Shown here: piece after piece, positions 21,657-29,928 of the stretch
Layout: the number at the start of each line of letters is the position of its first letter
How positions within the stretch are numbered: the stretch's first letter is position 1
Assembly: GCF_001552135.1 (NCBI RefSeq)
Contig: NZ_BCQP01000089.1
Coordinates: forward strand, 1-36,110
Origin: Actinomadura chibensis NBRC 106107
Lineage (GTDB): Bacteria > Actinomycetota > Actinomycetes > Streptosporangiales > Streptosporangiaceae
Reading direction: 5' to 3'
DNA length: 36,110 bases
Program-made: the position numbers and the translations under genes
The notes under the pieces: generated by a model
What the model was told of the DNA's origin: nothing
The model's input: only the letters and a program-made list of their open reading frames with translations
Databases searched by the model: none

Positions 21657-22096
21657 TGGGCGTCGTCGCCGTCGAGCAGCACGGTCACCTGGATGACTAT
21701 CACGGTGCGCAGTTCGCCCGCGTCCACCTCGGGTGGCAGGGGCAGTTCGTCCATGACGTTGTCGACGATCTCTTCTTTGCGGAACTTCTTGCGCAGGTAG
21801 GTGACGGCGTTCTCGACACCGCGCTCAATGGCCATGTTGGTGGCGACGTTCAGGACGGTGAAGGCCACCTGTCCGAGGAACGTGAGGCCCATTCCGAGGA
21901 AGATGAGGGCGTCCGCGACTCCGGCGGCGCTGTCGTCCACGGGGTGTGACTCGGTGCCGGGGAGGACGCGCTCGGTGCGCATGAGGTCGGCGTAGTCGTC
22001 GAACGAGTCGTCGCGCTCGTCGGGGGCGACGGCCGCGGCGGACGCGTCCACCATGGCGAGGATCCGTTCGACCTGCTCGTCGTCCAACCGCTGCAT
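21653..22096 (-). CDS. Membrane-associated partner of the metallopeptidase, unknown
   Basis: A 147-aa protein with an acidic N-terminus (MQRLDDEQVERILAMVDASA), one hydrophobic segment (ADALIFLGMGLTFLGQVAFT), an amphipathic helix (ERGVENAVTYLRKKFRKEEI) and a hydrophobic C-terminal strand (LRTVIVIQVTVLL). I do not recognise a family. The four-base overlap with the peptidase start indicates coupled production; it may be an inhibitor, substrate or scaffold of the protease. Confidence 0.7.
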   Translation of the reverse strand: MQRLDDEQVERILAMVDASAAAVAPDERDDSFDDYADLMRTERVLPGTESHPVDDSAAGVADALIFLGMGLTFLGQVAFTVLNVATNMAIERGVENAVTYLRKKFRKEEIVDNVMDELPLPPEVDAGELRTVIVIQVTVLLDGDDAQ

Positions 22097-22187
22097 GCGC
22101 CGCCAGCCTTCCCACCCCGTTTCGATTCAACGTATGCGAGGCGGCGGGAGCGCGCGGGGCGCTGTCCATGTCCGGCCGGGGCCGGGG

Positions 22188-22817
22188 TCAGTGGCGGGCG
22201 GTGCCGGGGATGAGCTGGTGGAGGAGCGGCCGCCCGACGGGCAGGAACGTCCGGCCGAGCATGTTGTTGATCAGGCCGGCGGCGGAGGCGTACCAGGCGC
22301 AGACCGCGGTCAGCACGCCGATGTAGCCGCCGATCTTGATCGTGGTGGGGCTGGTCGCGAAGTTCCCGATGAAGAGGATGATCTCGGTCGCCTCAAGCGT
22401 GACGAACACGGCGAAGACGGCCTGGTTGACCTCCGCGCTCCACAGCATCATGTACGTGTTGAAGATCGCGAAGGCGAGCAGGATCCAGCCGAGGTCGTTG
22501 GCCTGCTGCGCGGCGGTCGCCGCGCCCGAGACCAGCGCGACGTACAGGCCGAGGCCGAGCCAGAAGCCGCCGTAGGACCCGAAGGCCGTGGCCCCGAACA
22601 CGTTCCGGTTCCGGAACTCCCACATTCCGGCCAGGATCTGGACGAGGCCGCCGTAGGCGAGCGCGTAGCCGAGCCAGGCGTCGGTGCCGTCCGTCCACGC
22701 CGCGTTCTTGGCGGACAGCAGGAACGTCGTCAGCGCGAACGCCGCCAGCCCGAGCGGGGCCGGGTCGGCGACCGCGCGCGGGGTCTGCGGGACGGACTCT
22801 TGCTCGGCCTGGGTCAC
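22188..22817 (-). CDS. satP: Acetate uptake transporter, SatP/YaaH (GPR1/FUN34) family
   Basis: A 209-aa six-helix transporter for acetate and possibly succinate. The signature DPAPLGLAAFALTTFLLS opens the first helix (NPAPLGL in most members), and FRNRNVFGATAFGSYGGFW, NDLGWILLAFAIFNTYMML and AVCAWYASAAGLIN follow as expected. The GTG at 22817 has GAGGAGG four bases upstream, better than the upstream ATG at 22841. The frame continues to 22964 but without family similarity. It is monocistronic. Confidence 0.9.
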   Translation of the reverse strand: MTQAEQESVPQTPRAVADPAPLGLAAFALTTFLLSAKNAAWTDGTDAWLGYALAYGGLVQILAGMWEFRNRNVFGATAFGSYGGFWLGLGLYVALVSGAATAAQQANDLGWILLAFAIFNTYMMLWSAEVNQAVFAVFVTLEATEIILFIGNFATSPTTIKIGGYIGVLTAVCAWYASAAGLINNMLGRTFLPVGRPLLHQLIPGTARH

Positions 22818-23443
22818 GGTGCCTCCTCGCTTGCGTCCCATCGCCGTTTCCCGGCCGGGCGGGATGGGCTTCGGACGGCGCCGGACGCGCGTCCCTGAAT
22901 CGCGGGGACCGTTTCTCACCCGGATCCCGATTGCGATCATAACTCCGCGGCGACCGCCGATCATGGGGCTGATCTGCGGTTATTCACGGCATATCCCGAG
23001 AAAGCGGGCGGAGCATATCGGGTGGGGGCGGCGACTTCGGCGGATAAATGGACCGGCGGATGCTCGCACTTGACCGCGCCATGGCGCCTTTTCCGGGCAG
23101 GTCGCCAAATAGTGGCGAAAGCTTGCCGGTACCGTCCCCGCGGCCGCCGTGACGCGACGACGGTGTCGGCTTCGACGGTCAGGCCGCACCGACCTCCCGC
23201 TTCGGGGTCACGGTGACGCCTGACGGGCAGTGGTACTCCAGGAAACGGCCGGGCGTCCCGATGCCGACCGCAGCGCCGAAACCCGGCTCGGGAAGGTAAA
23301 TTGTTCGGCAAGCGGTAAACCCATTCCCGGTCTCGTTCGTCATGGATCATCGCCATTTACCAAGATTATCTAGAACAATTCTCGAACGATCCGCATCACA
23401 CCGGAGCACAGGATCCGATCGAGCGGATTAGGGGATTCCACGA
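22818..23443. other. 626-bp intergenic region
   Basis: No gene is supported. It separates two divergent genes and becomes AT-richer toward 23290-23400, just before the peptidoglycan-binding gene. ATTGTTC (23300-23306) and GAACAAT (23373-23379) are 7-bp inverted copies 66 bp apart, and TTATCT at about 23365 may be a -10 element. Nothing else stands out. Confidence 0.5.
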
Positions 23444-24031
23444 ATGAAGATCTTGATCAGGGCGGGGCTCGGCGTCGCCGTCGCGCTCCTCACGCTGGGC
23501 GCCGGGCTGGGCGTCGCCAGCGCCGATGGGCCGGGCACCGACCCGGCGGTCGCCCGGGCGATCCAGGAGCAGCCGTGGGTCGTGCTCGGGCCCGGCGACA
23601 GCGACTACCGGATCGCGTCCGCGCGCTGCTTCCTGGTGCAGCTCGGCTACTACCGCACCTGCGCCCCGACGTCCGCCGGGGAGGGGTGGCCCGCCGACCT
23701 CGGGGCCGCGCTGAAGAACTACCAGGGCGCGCGTCACCTGCCGAAGTCGGGACGGCTCGACGTCGAGACCTGGGGCGCGCTCCAGCGTGACGGCGGCGTG
23801 GTCGGCCAGGGCAGCGGGCGGCACTCGCAGGTCAAGGGCCTTCAGTACGCGATGAAGGTGCTGCAGAGCCGGTCGCTCGTCGCGGACGGGCAGTACGGCC
23901 CGGCGACCGCGAAGGCCGTCAAGGCGTTCCAGCAGCGCAAGGGGATCGGAGCGGACGGCGTCTTCGGGCCGATCACCTTCCGCGCCGCCTTCGCCAAGGG
24001 CGCCGAATCCCGGAGCACTCCGGGACGGTAG
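23444..24031 (+). CDS. Secreted peptidoglycan-binding protein, two PG_binding_1 domains
   Basis: A 195-aa exported protein. A signal peptide occupies residues 1-27 (KILIRAGLGVAVALLTLGAG, cleavage after VASA). Two peptidoglycan-binding repeats follow: about 56-115, with LVQLGYYRT and the later GRLDVETWGALQ, and about 127-184 with VKGLQYAMKVLQSRSLVADG, YGPATAKAVKAFQQRKGIGA and DGVFGPITFRAAF. The second is the better match. No hydrolase domain is present, so it may anchor in the wall or modify wall access. AGGGGA lies near the ATG. A hairpin terminator comes right after the stop. Confidence 0.88.
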   Translation: MKILIRAGLGVAVALLTLGAGLGVASADGPGTDPAVARAIQEQPWVVLGPGDSDYRIASARCFLVQLGYYRTCAPTSAGEGWPADLGAALKNYQGARHLPKSGRLDVETWGALQRDGGVVGQGSGRHSQVKGLQYAMKVLQSRSLVADGQYGPATAKAVKAFQQRKGIGADGVFGPITFRAAFAKGAESRSTPGR

Positions 24032-24038
24032 CGGGCAT

Positions 24039-24074
24039 GCGGCCGCCCCACCGCGAGGCGAGGGGCGGCCGCGC
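24039..24074 (+). terminator. Terminator of the peptidoglycan-binding gene
   Basis: GCGGCCGCCCC and GGGGCGGCCGC form 11-bp perfect arms with a short loop, starting 8 bp after the stop codon. There is no T-run. Confidence 0.7.
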
Positions 24075-24084
24075 ATTCGGCTGG

Positions 24085-24550
24085 AGGAAGCGCGGGGTGC
24101 CGATCACGAAAAGAGTCGATGCCGACGCCGATCACAGTGGCGACGACGGTGACGCACCCGTCCAGGTTGAGGGCCCTGGCGAGCAGTCCGAGGAGCGCGG
24201 TGCACACCGCGACGGATGCCGCCGCCGCCACGACCGGGAGCACCGCCGCCACGACCGGGAGCACCGCCGCGACGGCCGGGAGCACCGCCGCGACGGCCGG
24301 GAGCACCGCCGCGACGGCCGGGAGTACACCGCCGCGACGACCGCGCCGAATGCCAGCAGCAACGCGATCAAGCCGATCGGGATGCCGATGCTCCGCGCGA
24401 CCTCCTGGCCGCGCAACTCCGCGTCGGACCGGCCGTCGGCGATCGCGGACGCGCCGATCGGATACGCCTCGACCGGCCCGCCCGCCGCCGCATCGCGGGT
24501 GCGCCGTTGCAGCTCGTCGGCCTTCTTCGCGCGGTCGGGCGCGGCTGCCG
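24085..24550 (-). pseudogene. MMPL/RND transporter fragment, frameshifted
   Basis: In one minus frame the codons read DRAKKADELQRRTRDAAAGG, PVEAYPIGASAIADGRSDAE, LRGQEVARSIGIPIGLIALL, LAFGAVVAAV, then the frame changes in a tandem repeat and continues SVAVCTALLGLLARALNLDG, CVTVVATVIGVGIDS. This matches the transmembrane core of MMPL lipid exporters (GIPIxLIxLLLAFGxxVAAxLP ... LLGLLA ... TxLGxGIDxxLF). The rest of the roughly 700-aa protein is missing on both sides, and a further shift follows GIDS. It is a relic of a once larger gene. Confidence 0.65.
24215..24342. repeat. 21-bp tandem repeat, about six units, inside the MMPL relic
   Basis: Four near-identical 21-bp units (24236-24319, GGGAGCACCGCCGCGACGGCC type) are flanked by a degenerate unit on the left (24215-24235) and a 23-nt unit with two extra bases on the right (24320-24342). 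In the minus frame each unit adds seven residues (VLPAVAA). The 2-nt insertion in the last unit puts the flanks in different frames. Confidence 0.85.
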
Positions 24551-24641
24551 GACATCGCGAACGCCGCCACCGGCGTTTTCTCCATCCCGGTTTTCCGTAG
24601 TGGATACACCCCGCAATCAGGAAAGCGCGGCCGGGAGCCGG

Positions 24642-25880
24642 TCAGCCGAGATTGGCGCCGGAGGATTTCCCGGCGGCGGTTTCCACGGAATCGGCCGGTG
24701 GCCGCGCCGGATACCGCCGTCCCCACGCGAACACGAGCACGGTCAGCAGCGCCGCGACGGCGGCGGCCGTCCGGGCGGCCCCGTCGAAGCCGAGCCCCTG
24801 CATGGCCCAGCCCGCCCCGAACGGCGCGACGGCGAGGCCACCGGTGTAGGCCAGCGTGTAGACCGCGTACACCGCCCCGTAGACCGGCGGCTGCCGCGAC
24901 TCGGCTATCCGCGACATGACGGTCACGGTCGGCGTGAGCACGAGCGACGCGCCGCCCGTCACGAGCGCGAGGCCGACGGCGCTCTGGACGACGCCGTCCA
25001 GCGGACCGCCGAGCAGGAGCAGCGCGACCGCGGCGACGACGCAGCCCGTCCCGGCGACGACGCCGGGCGCGAGCCGCGCCAGCGCGTACCCGGCGAGCGA
25101 CGGCGCGACCGCCGCGGCGACGCCCGCCGCGCCGAACACGAGCCCGATCTCGCCGGTTCCGGCATTCTCCGTAGTGAACAGATGCAGCGGCAGGATCGGT
25201 TCCATGAACGCGATCAGCGCCGCTCCCGTCGCGGTGAGCAGCGCGACCAGCGCGAGTCCCGGACGGCCGCGCACCTCGCGGATGCCGCCGCGCACCGCCG
25301 GACCGGTGTCGGCCGGGACGAGGAACCAGCGGACCGCCCCGTCCGCCAGCGCCAGCGCGCAGGCCAGCAGGAACGGGACGCGCGGGTCGAACCACCCGGC
25401 GAGCAGGCCGCCGAGCGGGGGGCCGAGCAGCGTGCCGACCGCGAACGTGGACAGCGCGATGCCCATCGCCTTGCCCCGCTCGGCCGGTCCGTGGGTGGCG
25501 GCGATGAGGGCGAGGCCGGCCGTCCAGACGATGCCCGCAGCGGCGCCCTGCAAGGCTCTGGCCAGGATGAGCAGCGACGGATCGCGGGCGAAGGCGAACA
25601 GCGCCGTCGCGGCGGCGAGGCCCGCGACGCCCGCCAGCAGCGGCCGCCGGTTGCCCTGCCGGTCGACCCAGAGCCCGGCCGCCGGAGTGGCGGCGACGAG
25701 GGCCGCCGCGTAGACGGCGAACATGACCCCGACGCCGAGCGGGCGGCTGCCGTGCTCGGTCGCGATCTTCGGCAGCACCGGCACGGCCATGCCGTACACG
25801 AGGGCGTCCGTGGCGAGTCCGAGGGACGCGACGGTGAGCGCCGCGCGGCTCCGCGATGACGTCTCACGATTGATTCCCAT
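24642..25880 (-). CDS. Major facilitator superfamily exporter
   Basis: A 412-aa, 12-helix exporter from ATG 25880. The first helix pair and loop show ATDALVYGMAVPVLPKIATE and the cytoplasmic motif DRQGNRRPLL (motif A type). The fourth to fifth helices carry ALQGAAAGIVWTAGLALIAA and STFAVGTLLGPPLGGLLAGW (motif C, drug/H+ antiporter-like). These mark a DHA1-type drug exporter; the substrate is unknown. It diverges from an XRE regulator whose start is about 20 bp away, so control by that protein is very likely. The longer frame upstream of 25880 overlaps the regulator and is a shadow. Confidence 0.9.
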   Translation of the reverse strand: MGINRETSSRSRAALTVASLGLATDALVYGMAVPVLPKIATEHGSRPLGVGVMFAVYAAALVAATPAAGLWVDRQGNRRPLLAGVAGLAAATALFAFARDPSLLILARALQGAAAGIVWTAGLALIAATHGPAERGKAMGIALSTFAVGTLLGPPLGGLLAGWFDPRVPFLLACALALADGAVRWFLVPADTGPAVRGGIREVRGRPGLALVALLTATGAALIAFMEPILPLHLFTTENAGTGEIGLVFGAAGVAAAVAPSLAGYALARLAPGVVAGTGCVVAAVALLLLGGPLDGVVQSAVGLALVTGGASLVLTPTVTVMSRIAESRQPPVYGAVYAVYTLAYTGGLAVAPFGAGWAMQGLGFDGAARTAAAVAALLTVLVFAWGRRYPARPPADSVETAAGKSSGANLG

Positions 25881-25909
25881 AGTGAATGTGACTACCATAG
25901 TGAACGTGA
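25870..25909 (+). promoter_or_regulatory. Shared divergent promoter with 15-bp direct repeat
   Basis: CCATAGTGAATGTGA (25877-25891) and CCATAGTGAACGTGA (25895-25909) differ in one base and are 18 bp apart. TTGATT (25870-25875) and TACCAT (25893-25898), spaced by 17, form a plausible promoter whose start point falls on the regulator's GTG at 25906, implying a leaderless mRNA. The MFS start codon lies in the first repeat, so a protein bound here would shut off both genes. Confidence 0.55.
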
Positions 25910-26328
25910 GCAAGCAAGAATCGAACCGGCAGACGCCGCGGCCCACCCGGCGCATGGGCGACACCCTGCGCGCGGCCCGGGAGTCCCGCCGCCTGTCCAC
26001 CCAGGCCGCCGCCGCGGCGGCCGACATCTCCACCGGCTACCTGTTCAAGCTGGAGAGCGGCTTCGTCGGGACGCCGTCGCCGCGCGTGCTGCACCGGCTC
26101 GCGGGCGTCCTCGACCTCGGCTACTGGCAGCTCATGGAACTCGCCGGGTACGTCGTCCCGGACGCGGGCGCCGATGCGGACGCCGGGCGCCCGGCCGCAC
26201 CGGCGCCGCCACCCGACCCGCTCCTGCGCATCGCCGAATCATTGGAAGCGATACGCGACGAACTGACCACCGTGAGAAAGATCCTGGAATCCCGCGACCG
26301 CGGCGGGGAGAGCGGAGCGACCGGATGA
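25906..26328 (+). CDS. XRE-family transcriptional regulator beside the MFS exporter
   Basis: About 140 aa from GTG 25906 (25900 is also possible). The DNA-binding domain is MGDTLRAARESRRLSTQAAA, AAADISTGYLFKLESGFVGT and PSPRVLHRLAGVLDLGYWQL, a standard helix-turn-helix of the XRE class at residues 12-65. The rest is alanine/proline-rich, ending in a short coiled helix (LLRIAESLEAIRDELTTVRK) that may make a dimer. No separate ligand domain is visible. It probably represses itself and the MFS gene from the repeat pair in the shared promoter. Confidence 0.85.
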   Translation: MSKQESNRQTPRPTRRMGDTLRAARESRRLSTQAAAAAADISTGYLFKLESGFVGTPSPRVLHRLAGVLDLGYWQLMELAGYVVPDAGADADAGRPAAPAPPPDPLLRIAESLEAIRDELTTVRKILESRDRGGESGATG

Positions 26329-26565
26329 AACGTTCCAGTTCCCACGGTTTTCGTTAGTCGGTGGTTGGCGGTTCCGAGGTCTGTCCCGCGACATGCGGGA
26401 AAAGGCCTGGCCGTATTCGTCCCCCAGCGTGGCGAGCAAACTAGAAGTCCTGGCCTTAACCAGAGGAACACGACGTCGTCCATACTGGATCTACAGGACG
26501 GACGCGGAACAGGTCAGATACCCTCGGCCCGCTCCCCCCGGTGGACTCCGGCCAAGGAGGCCTGC

Positions 26566-26850
26566 ATGAAACGGCTGTGGGACGCACTGATGCGCCTTGA
26601 GGACCGCATGCTCTTCGACTCCGAAGGCCGTCCTCGCGGAAGGCGACTCCCCTCCACACGCGCCGCGTTGGCGCTGGCATTCCTCTACTTGGCAATAGGG
26701 GCCACTCTGATCATCGGCCGAATCATGTGGTGGACGGAGCCGACGACGGTCCCCGGCGCGTTCATCATCCTCGTCGCTCTGATCAACCTGACCCGCCGTG
26801 CGATCGTCCTCCGCCGCGAGAGCCGCCCCCGCCCCCTCGACCCCGCCTGA
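26566..26850 (+). CDS. Small two-helix membrane protein (94 aa)
   Basis: AAGGAGG lies 5 bases before ATG 26566. The protein starts MKRLWDALMRLEDRMLFDSE and has two hydrophobic segments (AALALAFLYLAIGATLIIGR and PGAFIILVALINLTRRAIVL) with a short tryptophan-containing loop, then an arginine/proline-rich tail. No family is recognised. It has no close neighbours in the same operon, and the 237 bp upstream hold nothing else that I can name. Confidence 0.72.
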   Translation: MKRLWDALMRLEDRMLFDSEGRPRGRRLPSTRAALALAFLYLAIGATLIIGRIMWWTEPTTVPGAFIILVALINLTRRAIVLRRESRPRPLDPA

Positions 26851-27030
26851 CCATTTCCAGGCCGCATCTGCTCGGCGTATGAAAGGGCCACTTGGGCCGT
26901 TGGCCGATACACCGCTGCCAGTGCGCCATGCGCATCCCAGGCGCGCCAGGCGTGACCACCCATTAGACCCGTTCCCAAACGGCAGGCTGCCCCGCAACCC
27001 GGACTAGGCAAAGATCAAGGATGGTCACTG

Positions 27031-27558
27031 TTGGCATACCAGCTCAGCTTCTTCTGCAGAGCAGACGAGGAGAACGGCGCGGCGGCCATGGACCGTGTCC
27101 TGGACGCGCTTCTTGAGGACGGGTCAGGCCTCTATGGCGAGTACATCGGCCCTCCTCGCCCGGGGCCAGTTCAGTGGGAGGGGCCTGAACAGGAAGCGAT
27201 CGCCGCGTTCAGGCTGGCGACGTCCCCCGAGGGCCCCGAAAGACTCTTCGACGATCTCCTCCTGGAAATCCACGTCGGCGTTCGGTTCATCGCCGAGACA
27301 GTCATAGCCGCGGACCCGGATGATGAGCACGGCGTCTGGGGCAGCGACCTTCTTGCGATCATCACGCTGAGCGGAGAGCGACCGGACTGGGCGCTGGTCG
27401 AACGAATTTGGACCATCGTGGAGAGTGTCTGGTCAGCCGTGCCCTGGGATGAAACGTCTGGGTTCGACGTCGCTCAGAAGACCCGAAGGCCACTGCATGA
27501 GGACACCGGCCGCCACCACGAACCAAGACGTACGGGGCGAGCGGCTCGGAAGTCTTGA
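27031..27558 (+). CDS. Hypothetical acidic protein (175 aa)
   Basis: A soluble protein starting at TTG 27031 (AAGGA 9 bases upstream): AYQLSFFCRADEENGAAAMD, RVLDALLEDGSGLYGEYIGP, EGPERLFDDLLLEIHVGVRF, SDLLAIITLSGERPDWALVE and RIWTIVESVWSAVPWDETSG. The fold looks alpha/beta. The last 25 residues are basic and may be beyond the domain. No family is recognised; the TTG start and length are the best available choice and no other upstream start fits. Confidence 0.55.
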   Translation: MAYQLSFFCRADEENGAAAMDRVLDALLEDGSGLYGEYIGPPRPGPVQWEGPEQEAIAAFRLATSPEGPERLFDDLLLEIHVGVRFIAETVIAADPDDEHGVWGSDLLAIITLSGERPDWALVERIWTIVESVWSAVPWDETSGFDVAQKTRRPLHEDTGRHHEPRRTGRAARKS

Positions 27559-27658
27559 GCGAGAGTCAGATGCCGGGTCCGTACGGACAGGCACCGATGA
27601 GTTTCCGCCGCTCGACTGGTCTACTCTTCCGACACCGGCTGACGAAAGGCATGGCGCT

Positions 27659-28222
27659 GTGCGGAAACTGATCTACGGCATGAACCTGTCCCTGGACGGC
27701 TACATTTCCGCGCCCGGCGACGACCTCGGCTGGAGCGAGCCGAGCGATGAGCTGTTCCAGTGGTGGCTCGACCAGGAGCGGGCGATCAGCCTGTTCCTGT
27801 ACGGGCGCCGACTGTGGGAGACCATGAGCTCCTACTGGCCGACCGGCGACCAGCAGCCGGGCGCCACCCCGGCACAGATCGAGTTCGCGCAGAACTGGCG
27901 GGACACGCCGAAGGTCGTGTTCTCCTCAACGATCGACAAGGTCGACTGGAACACCCGCCTGGTCACCGGCGACGCGATCGCCGAGATCACCCGCCTCAAG
28001 GCCGAGGACGGCGGCCCGATGAGAGTCGGCGGCCCAACACTCGCCGCAGCGGTCATGCAAGCCGGACTGATCGACGAGTACGAGATCGTCACCCACCCAG
28101 TCCTCCTAGGCGGCGGCGCCCCGTTCTTCACCACGCTGCAAAGCTGGGTGAACCTGACCCTGGTAGAAACCCGCACCTTCCCCGGCGACGTACTCCTGAC
28201 CAGATACCAAACAAAACACTGA
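27659..28222 (+). CDS. Dihydrofolate-reductase-like (RibD C-terminal domain) protein
   Basis: A 187-aa NADPH-dependent reductase-fold protein: RKLIYGMNLSLDGYISAPGD, then DQERAISLFLYGRRLWETMS, KVVFSSTIDKVDWNTRLVTG, GGPMRVGGPTLAAAVMQAGL and IDEYEIVTHPVLLGGGAPFF. SLDGYI, YGRxxWE, VGG and the P-LLGxG motif are the usual NADPH and substrate positions. Stand-alone members are common in actinomycetes and their substrates are mostly unknown. The GTG at 27659 gives the normal size; the frame is open further upstream. Confidence 0.88.
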   Translation: MRKLIYGMNLSLDGYISAPGDDLGWSEPSDELFQWWLDQERAISLFLYGRRLWETMSSYWPTGDQQPGATPAQIEFAQNWRDTPKVVFSSTIDKVDWNTRLVTGDAIAEITRLKAEDGGPMRVGGPTLAAAVMQAGLIDEYEIVTHPVLLGGGAPFFTTLQSWVNLTLVETRTFPGDVLLTRYQTKH

Positions 28223-28242
28223 GCCCACCCACAAGCCAGAAG

Positions 28243-28274
28243 CCCAGATCGAAACTCTGGTTCCGACCTGGGCT
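28243..28274 (-). terminator. Terminator of tRNA-Ala
   Basis: On the minus strand GCCCAGGTCGGAA pairs with TTTCGATCTGGGC (11 of 13 pairs) just after the tRNA, followed by TTCTGGCTT. Confidence 0.6.
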
Positions 28275-28284
28275 TCCGAGTAGG

Positions 28285-28357
28285 TGGAGCCTAGGGGATT
28301 CGAACCCCTGACACCCGGCTTGCAAAGCCGGTGCTCTACCAACTGAGCTAAGGCCCC
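28285..28357 (-). tRNA. tRNA-Ala(TGC)
   Basis: Acceptor GGGGCCT/AGGCTCC with discriminator A; anticodon stem CCGGC/GCCGG around loop TTTGCAA, anticodon TGC. D-arm TTAGCTCAGTTGG and T-arm GTTCGAATC are canonical. CCA is not encoded. In many actinomycetes tRNA-Ala(TGC) stands close to a DLW-39 gene, and both are present in this window 1.7 kb apart. Confidence 0.96.
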
Positions 28358-28559
28358 TTGCGGCGGCACAAGCCTACCTGTGGTCGGCGGTCGGTGGGGC
28401 ACCGGCGTTGGTGGGCAGGGCGGGGCTCGGAGGGCATGGGTTCTGGTGGCCGAATCGAGGTGCGCGGTCGGCGTTTGCCGAACCTGGATGCGGGCTCGTC
28501 GTTTGGCGACGGCCCCGCGCTCCGCGAGGGAGGGCGGGGGCCGGTCTCGGCGCGGGTGG

Positions 28560-28958
28560 TTATTCGCCGATCTTCTTCGAGTAGAGGGTGATCGTCGCTG
28601 TTTCGGGGACGCGCGTGCCCGGCGCGGGGCGCTGCCGGACGACGACCCAGTTTCGGTCCCACAGGAGCATCCGTCCCTGCCCGGTGGCGTCGACCTCGTG
28701 GAGCATGAAGAGGCCCGCGGCCTGCATCTCGTTCTGCGCGGCCTGGTGGTTGTGGCCGACGACGTCCGGCACCCGGATCTTGCGCGCGGCCGGTTTCGAG
28801 GTGGACGGCTCCGCGACCGGGGTGGGGGTCGAGTCGGCGGCGTCCGGCGTCGCCGTCTTCGTGACCGTCACGGGTGGCGCGGCCGGTGACGACTCCGCGG
28901 GCTCGCACCCCGCGGCGAGGACGACGGCGGTTGCGACGAGCAGTAAGCGGGTCCGCAT
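28560..28958 (-). CDS. PASTA-domain lipoprotein
   Basis: A 132-aa lipoprotein with signal and lipobox at the N-terminus (MRTRLLLVATAVVLAAGCEP, Cys18 lipidated). A serine/threonine/proline linker leads to one PASTA domain (about 63-128): RKIRVPDVVGHNHQAAQNEM, then QAAGLFMLHEVDATGQGRML, WVVVRQRPAPGTRVPETATI. Such domains bind peptidoglycan fragments in serine/threonine kinases and penicillin-binding proteins. Here a single anchored copy may serve as a wall contact. The 202 bp between the tRNA and its stop hold no other feature. Confidence 0.85.
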   Translation of the reverse strand: MRTRLLLVATAVVLAAGCEPAESSPAAPPVTVTKTATPDAADSTPTPVAEPSTSKPAARKIRVPDVVGHNHQAAQNEMQAAGLFMLHEVDATGQGRMLLWDRNWVVVRQRPAPGTRVPETATITLYSKKIGE

Positions 28959-29223
28959 GGAAGGCTCCCGTCTCGGTGGTCCGCGGCGGGGGGCCTGGTC
29001 CTGTGACGCGTGGGGCGGGCGGACGGTTCACGCGGGCCCCGTCCGTCGGATCGAGCGCAAGGGCGGTGCGGCGGCGTCCAACCGACGGGCGGGCAGGTTC
29101 GGGGGGCCGCAGTTGAGCGGCTCGTTTTCAGCGGAGGCAATAGGCCCGGGGCGGGTGGCCTCGGGAGTCACCGGTCTCGTATGCCGATTGACCGGGGAGC
29201 GGCAGTGCGGGGTGCGAAGCCGA

Positions 29224-29928
29224 CTAGCCGTGCTCGGCCGGTAGCGGCGTGGGGAGCACGAGGGTGGGGAAGGACGCGATGCTGGGGAGGACGTGGGTGG
29301 CGCCGGCAGTGAGGAGGCGGTCGCGGTCGTGGGCGCCGGTCAGGACTCCGGCGACGATCGACGCGCCCGAGCGGCGGCCCGCGAGCATGTCGTTGGCGGT
29401 GTCGCCGCAGACGGCGATGTGGCGGACGTCGTCCACGCCGAGGCGGAGGGCGGCGGACAGGACGAGGTCGGGCCATGGCCGTCCGCGCGGGACGTCCTCC
29501 GGGCAGAGGGTCAGGTCGGCGCGGTCCCACCAGCCGAGGGCGTCGATGACGCGGGCCTGCGTGCTGCGGCTGAAGCCGGTGAGCAGGCAGACGCGTACAC
29601 CGGCGTCGCGGAGGCGCAGCAGGGCGTCGTCCGCGCCGGGGACGGGGTGCAGGCCGCGGCGGTCGACGAGGTCGGCGTAGGAGCGCTCGAACGCCAGGTG
29701 CGCGGCCTGGGCGCGGGCCTCGTCGAAGAGCGAGCGGAAGACGCCGAGCTTCGACGCGCCCCGCGAGTCGCGGAAACGGGCGACGGCACGGTCGTAGGCC
29801 GCCGTGCCGGAGACGATCCCCAGGGCGGCGATCGCCTCGGCGAAGGCGGTGTGGACGGTGTCGTCGTCCGCGACAGTGGTCCCGGCGAGATCGAGGCAGG
29901 CGAGGGTGATCGGCTCTGCTTCGTTCAC
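29224..29928 (-). CDS. Phosphonatase-like HAD hydrolase
   Basis: A 234-aa haloacid-dehalogenase superfamily enzyme. Motif I is CLDLAGTTVADDDTVHTAF with nucleophile Asp13 and Ala-Gly-Thr in place of Asp-Gly-Thr, the pattern of phosphonoacetaldehyde hydrolase relatives. Motif II is LLTGFSRSTQ, and the acidic end is AVCGDTANDMLAGRRSGASI. The cap region is KLGVFRSLFDEARAQAAHLA. The name phosphonatase-like fits the family; no other phosphonate gene is near, so the actual substrate is not known. It is preceded by DLW-39 upstream on the same strand, 93 bp away. Confidence 0.86.
   Translation of the reverse strand: MNEAEPITLACLDLAGTTVADDDTVHTAFAEAIAALGIVSGTAAYDRAVARFRDSRGASKLGVFRSLFDEARAQAAHLAFERSYADLVDRRGLHPVPGADDALLRLRDAGVRVCLLTGFSRSTQARVIDALGWWDRADLTLCPEDVPRGRPWPDLVLSAALRLGVDDVRHIAVCGDTANDMLAGRRSGASIVAGVLTGAHDRDRLLTAGATHVLPSIASFPTLVLPTPLPAEHG

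Noticed and set aside
22965..23356. Open frames in the acetate-transporter/peptidoglycan-binding gap
   Set aside because: Both strands give basic low-complexity peptides without ribosome-binding sites, and third-position GC is not biased as in the neighbours.
24215..24342. CRISPR array or origin iterons
   Set aside because: The repeats are uninterrupted and lie inside a broken coding frame; no spacers or initiator gene are near.
23842..25395. A 517-codon minus-strand open frame
   Set aside because: It is antisense to the peptidoglycan-binding gene and overlaps the MFS gene in another frame. Only the part at 24085-24550 has coding character, described as the MMPL relic.
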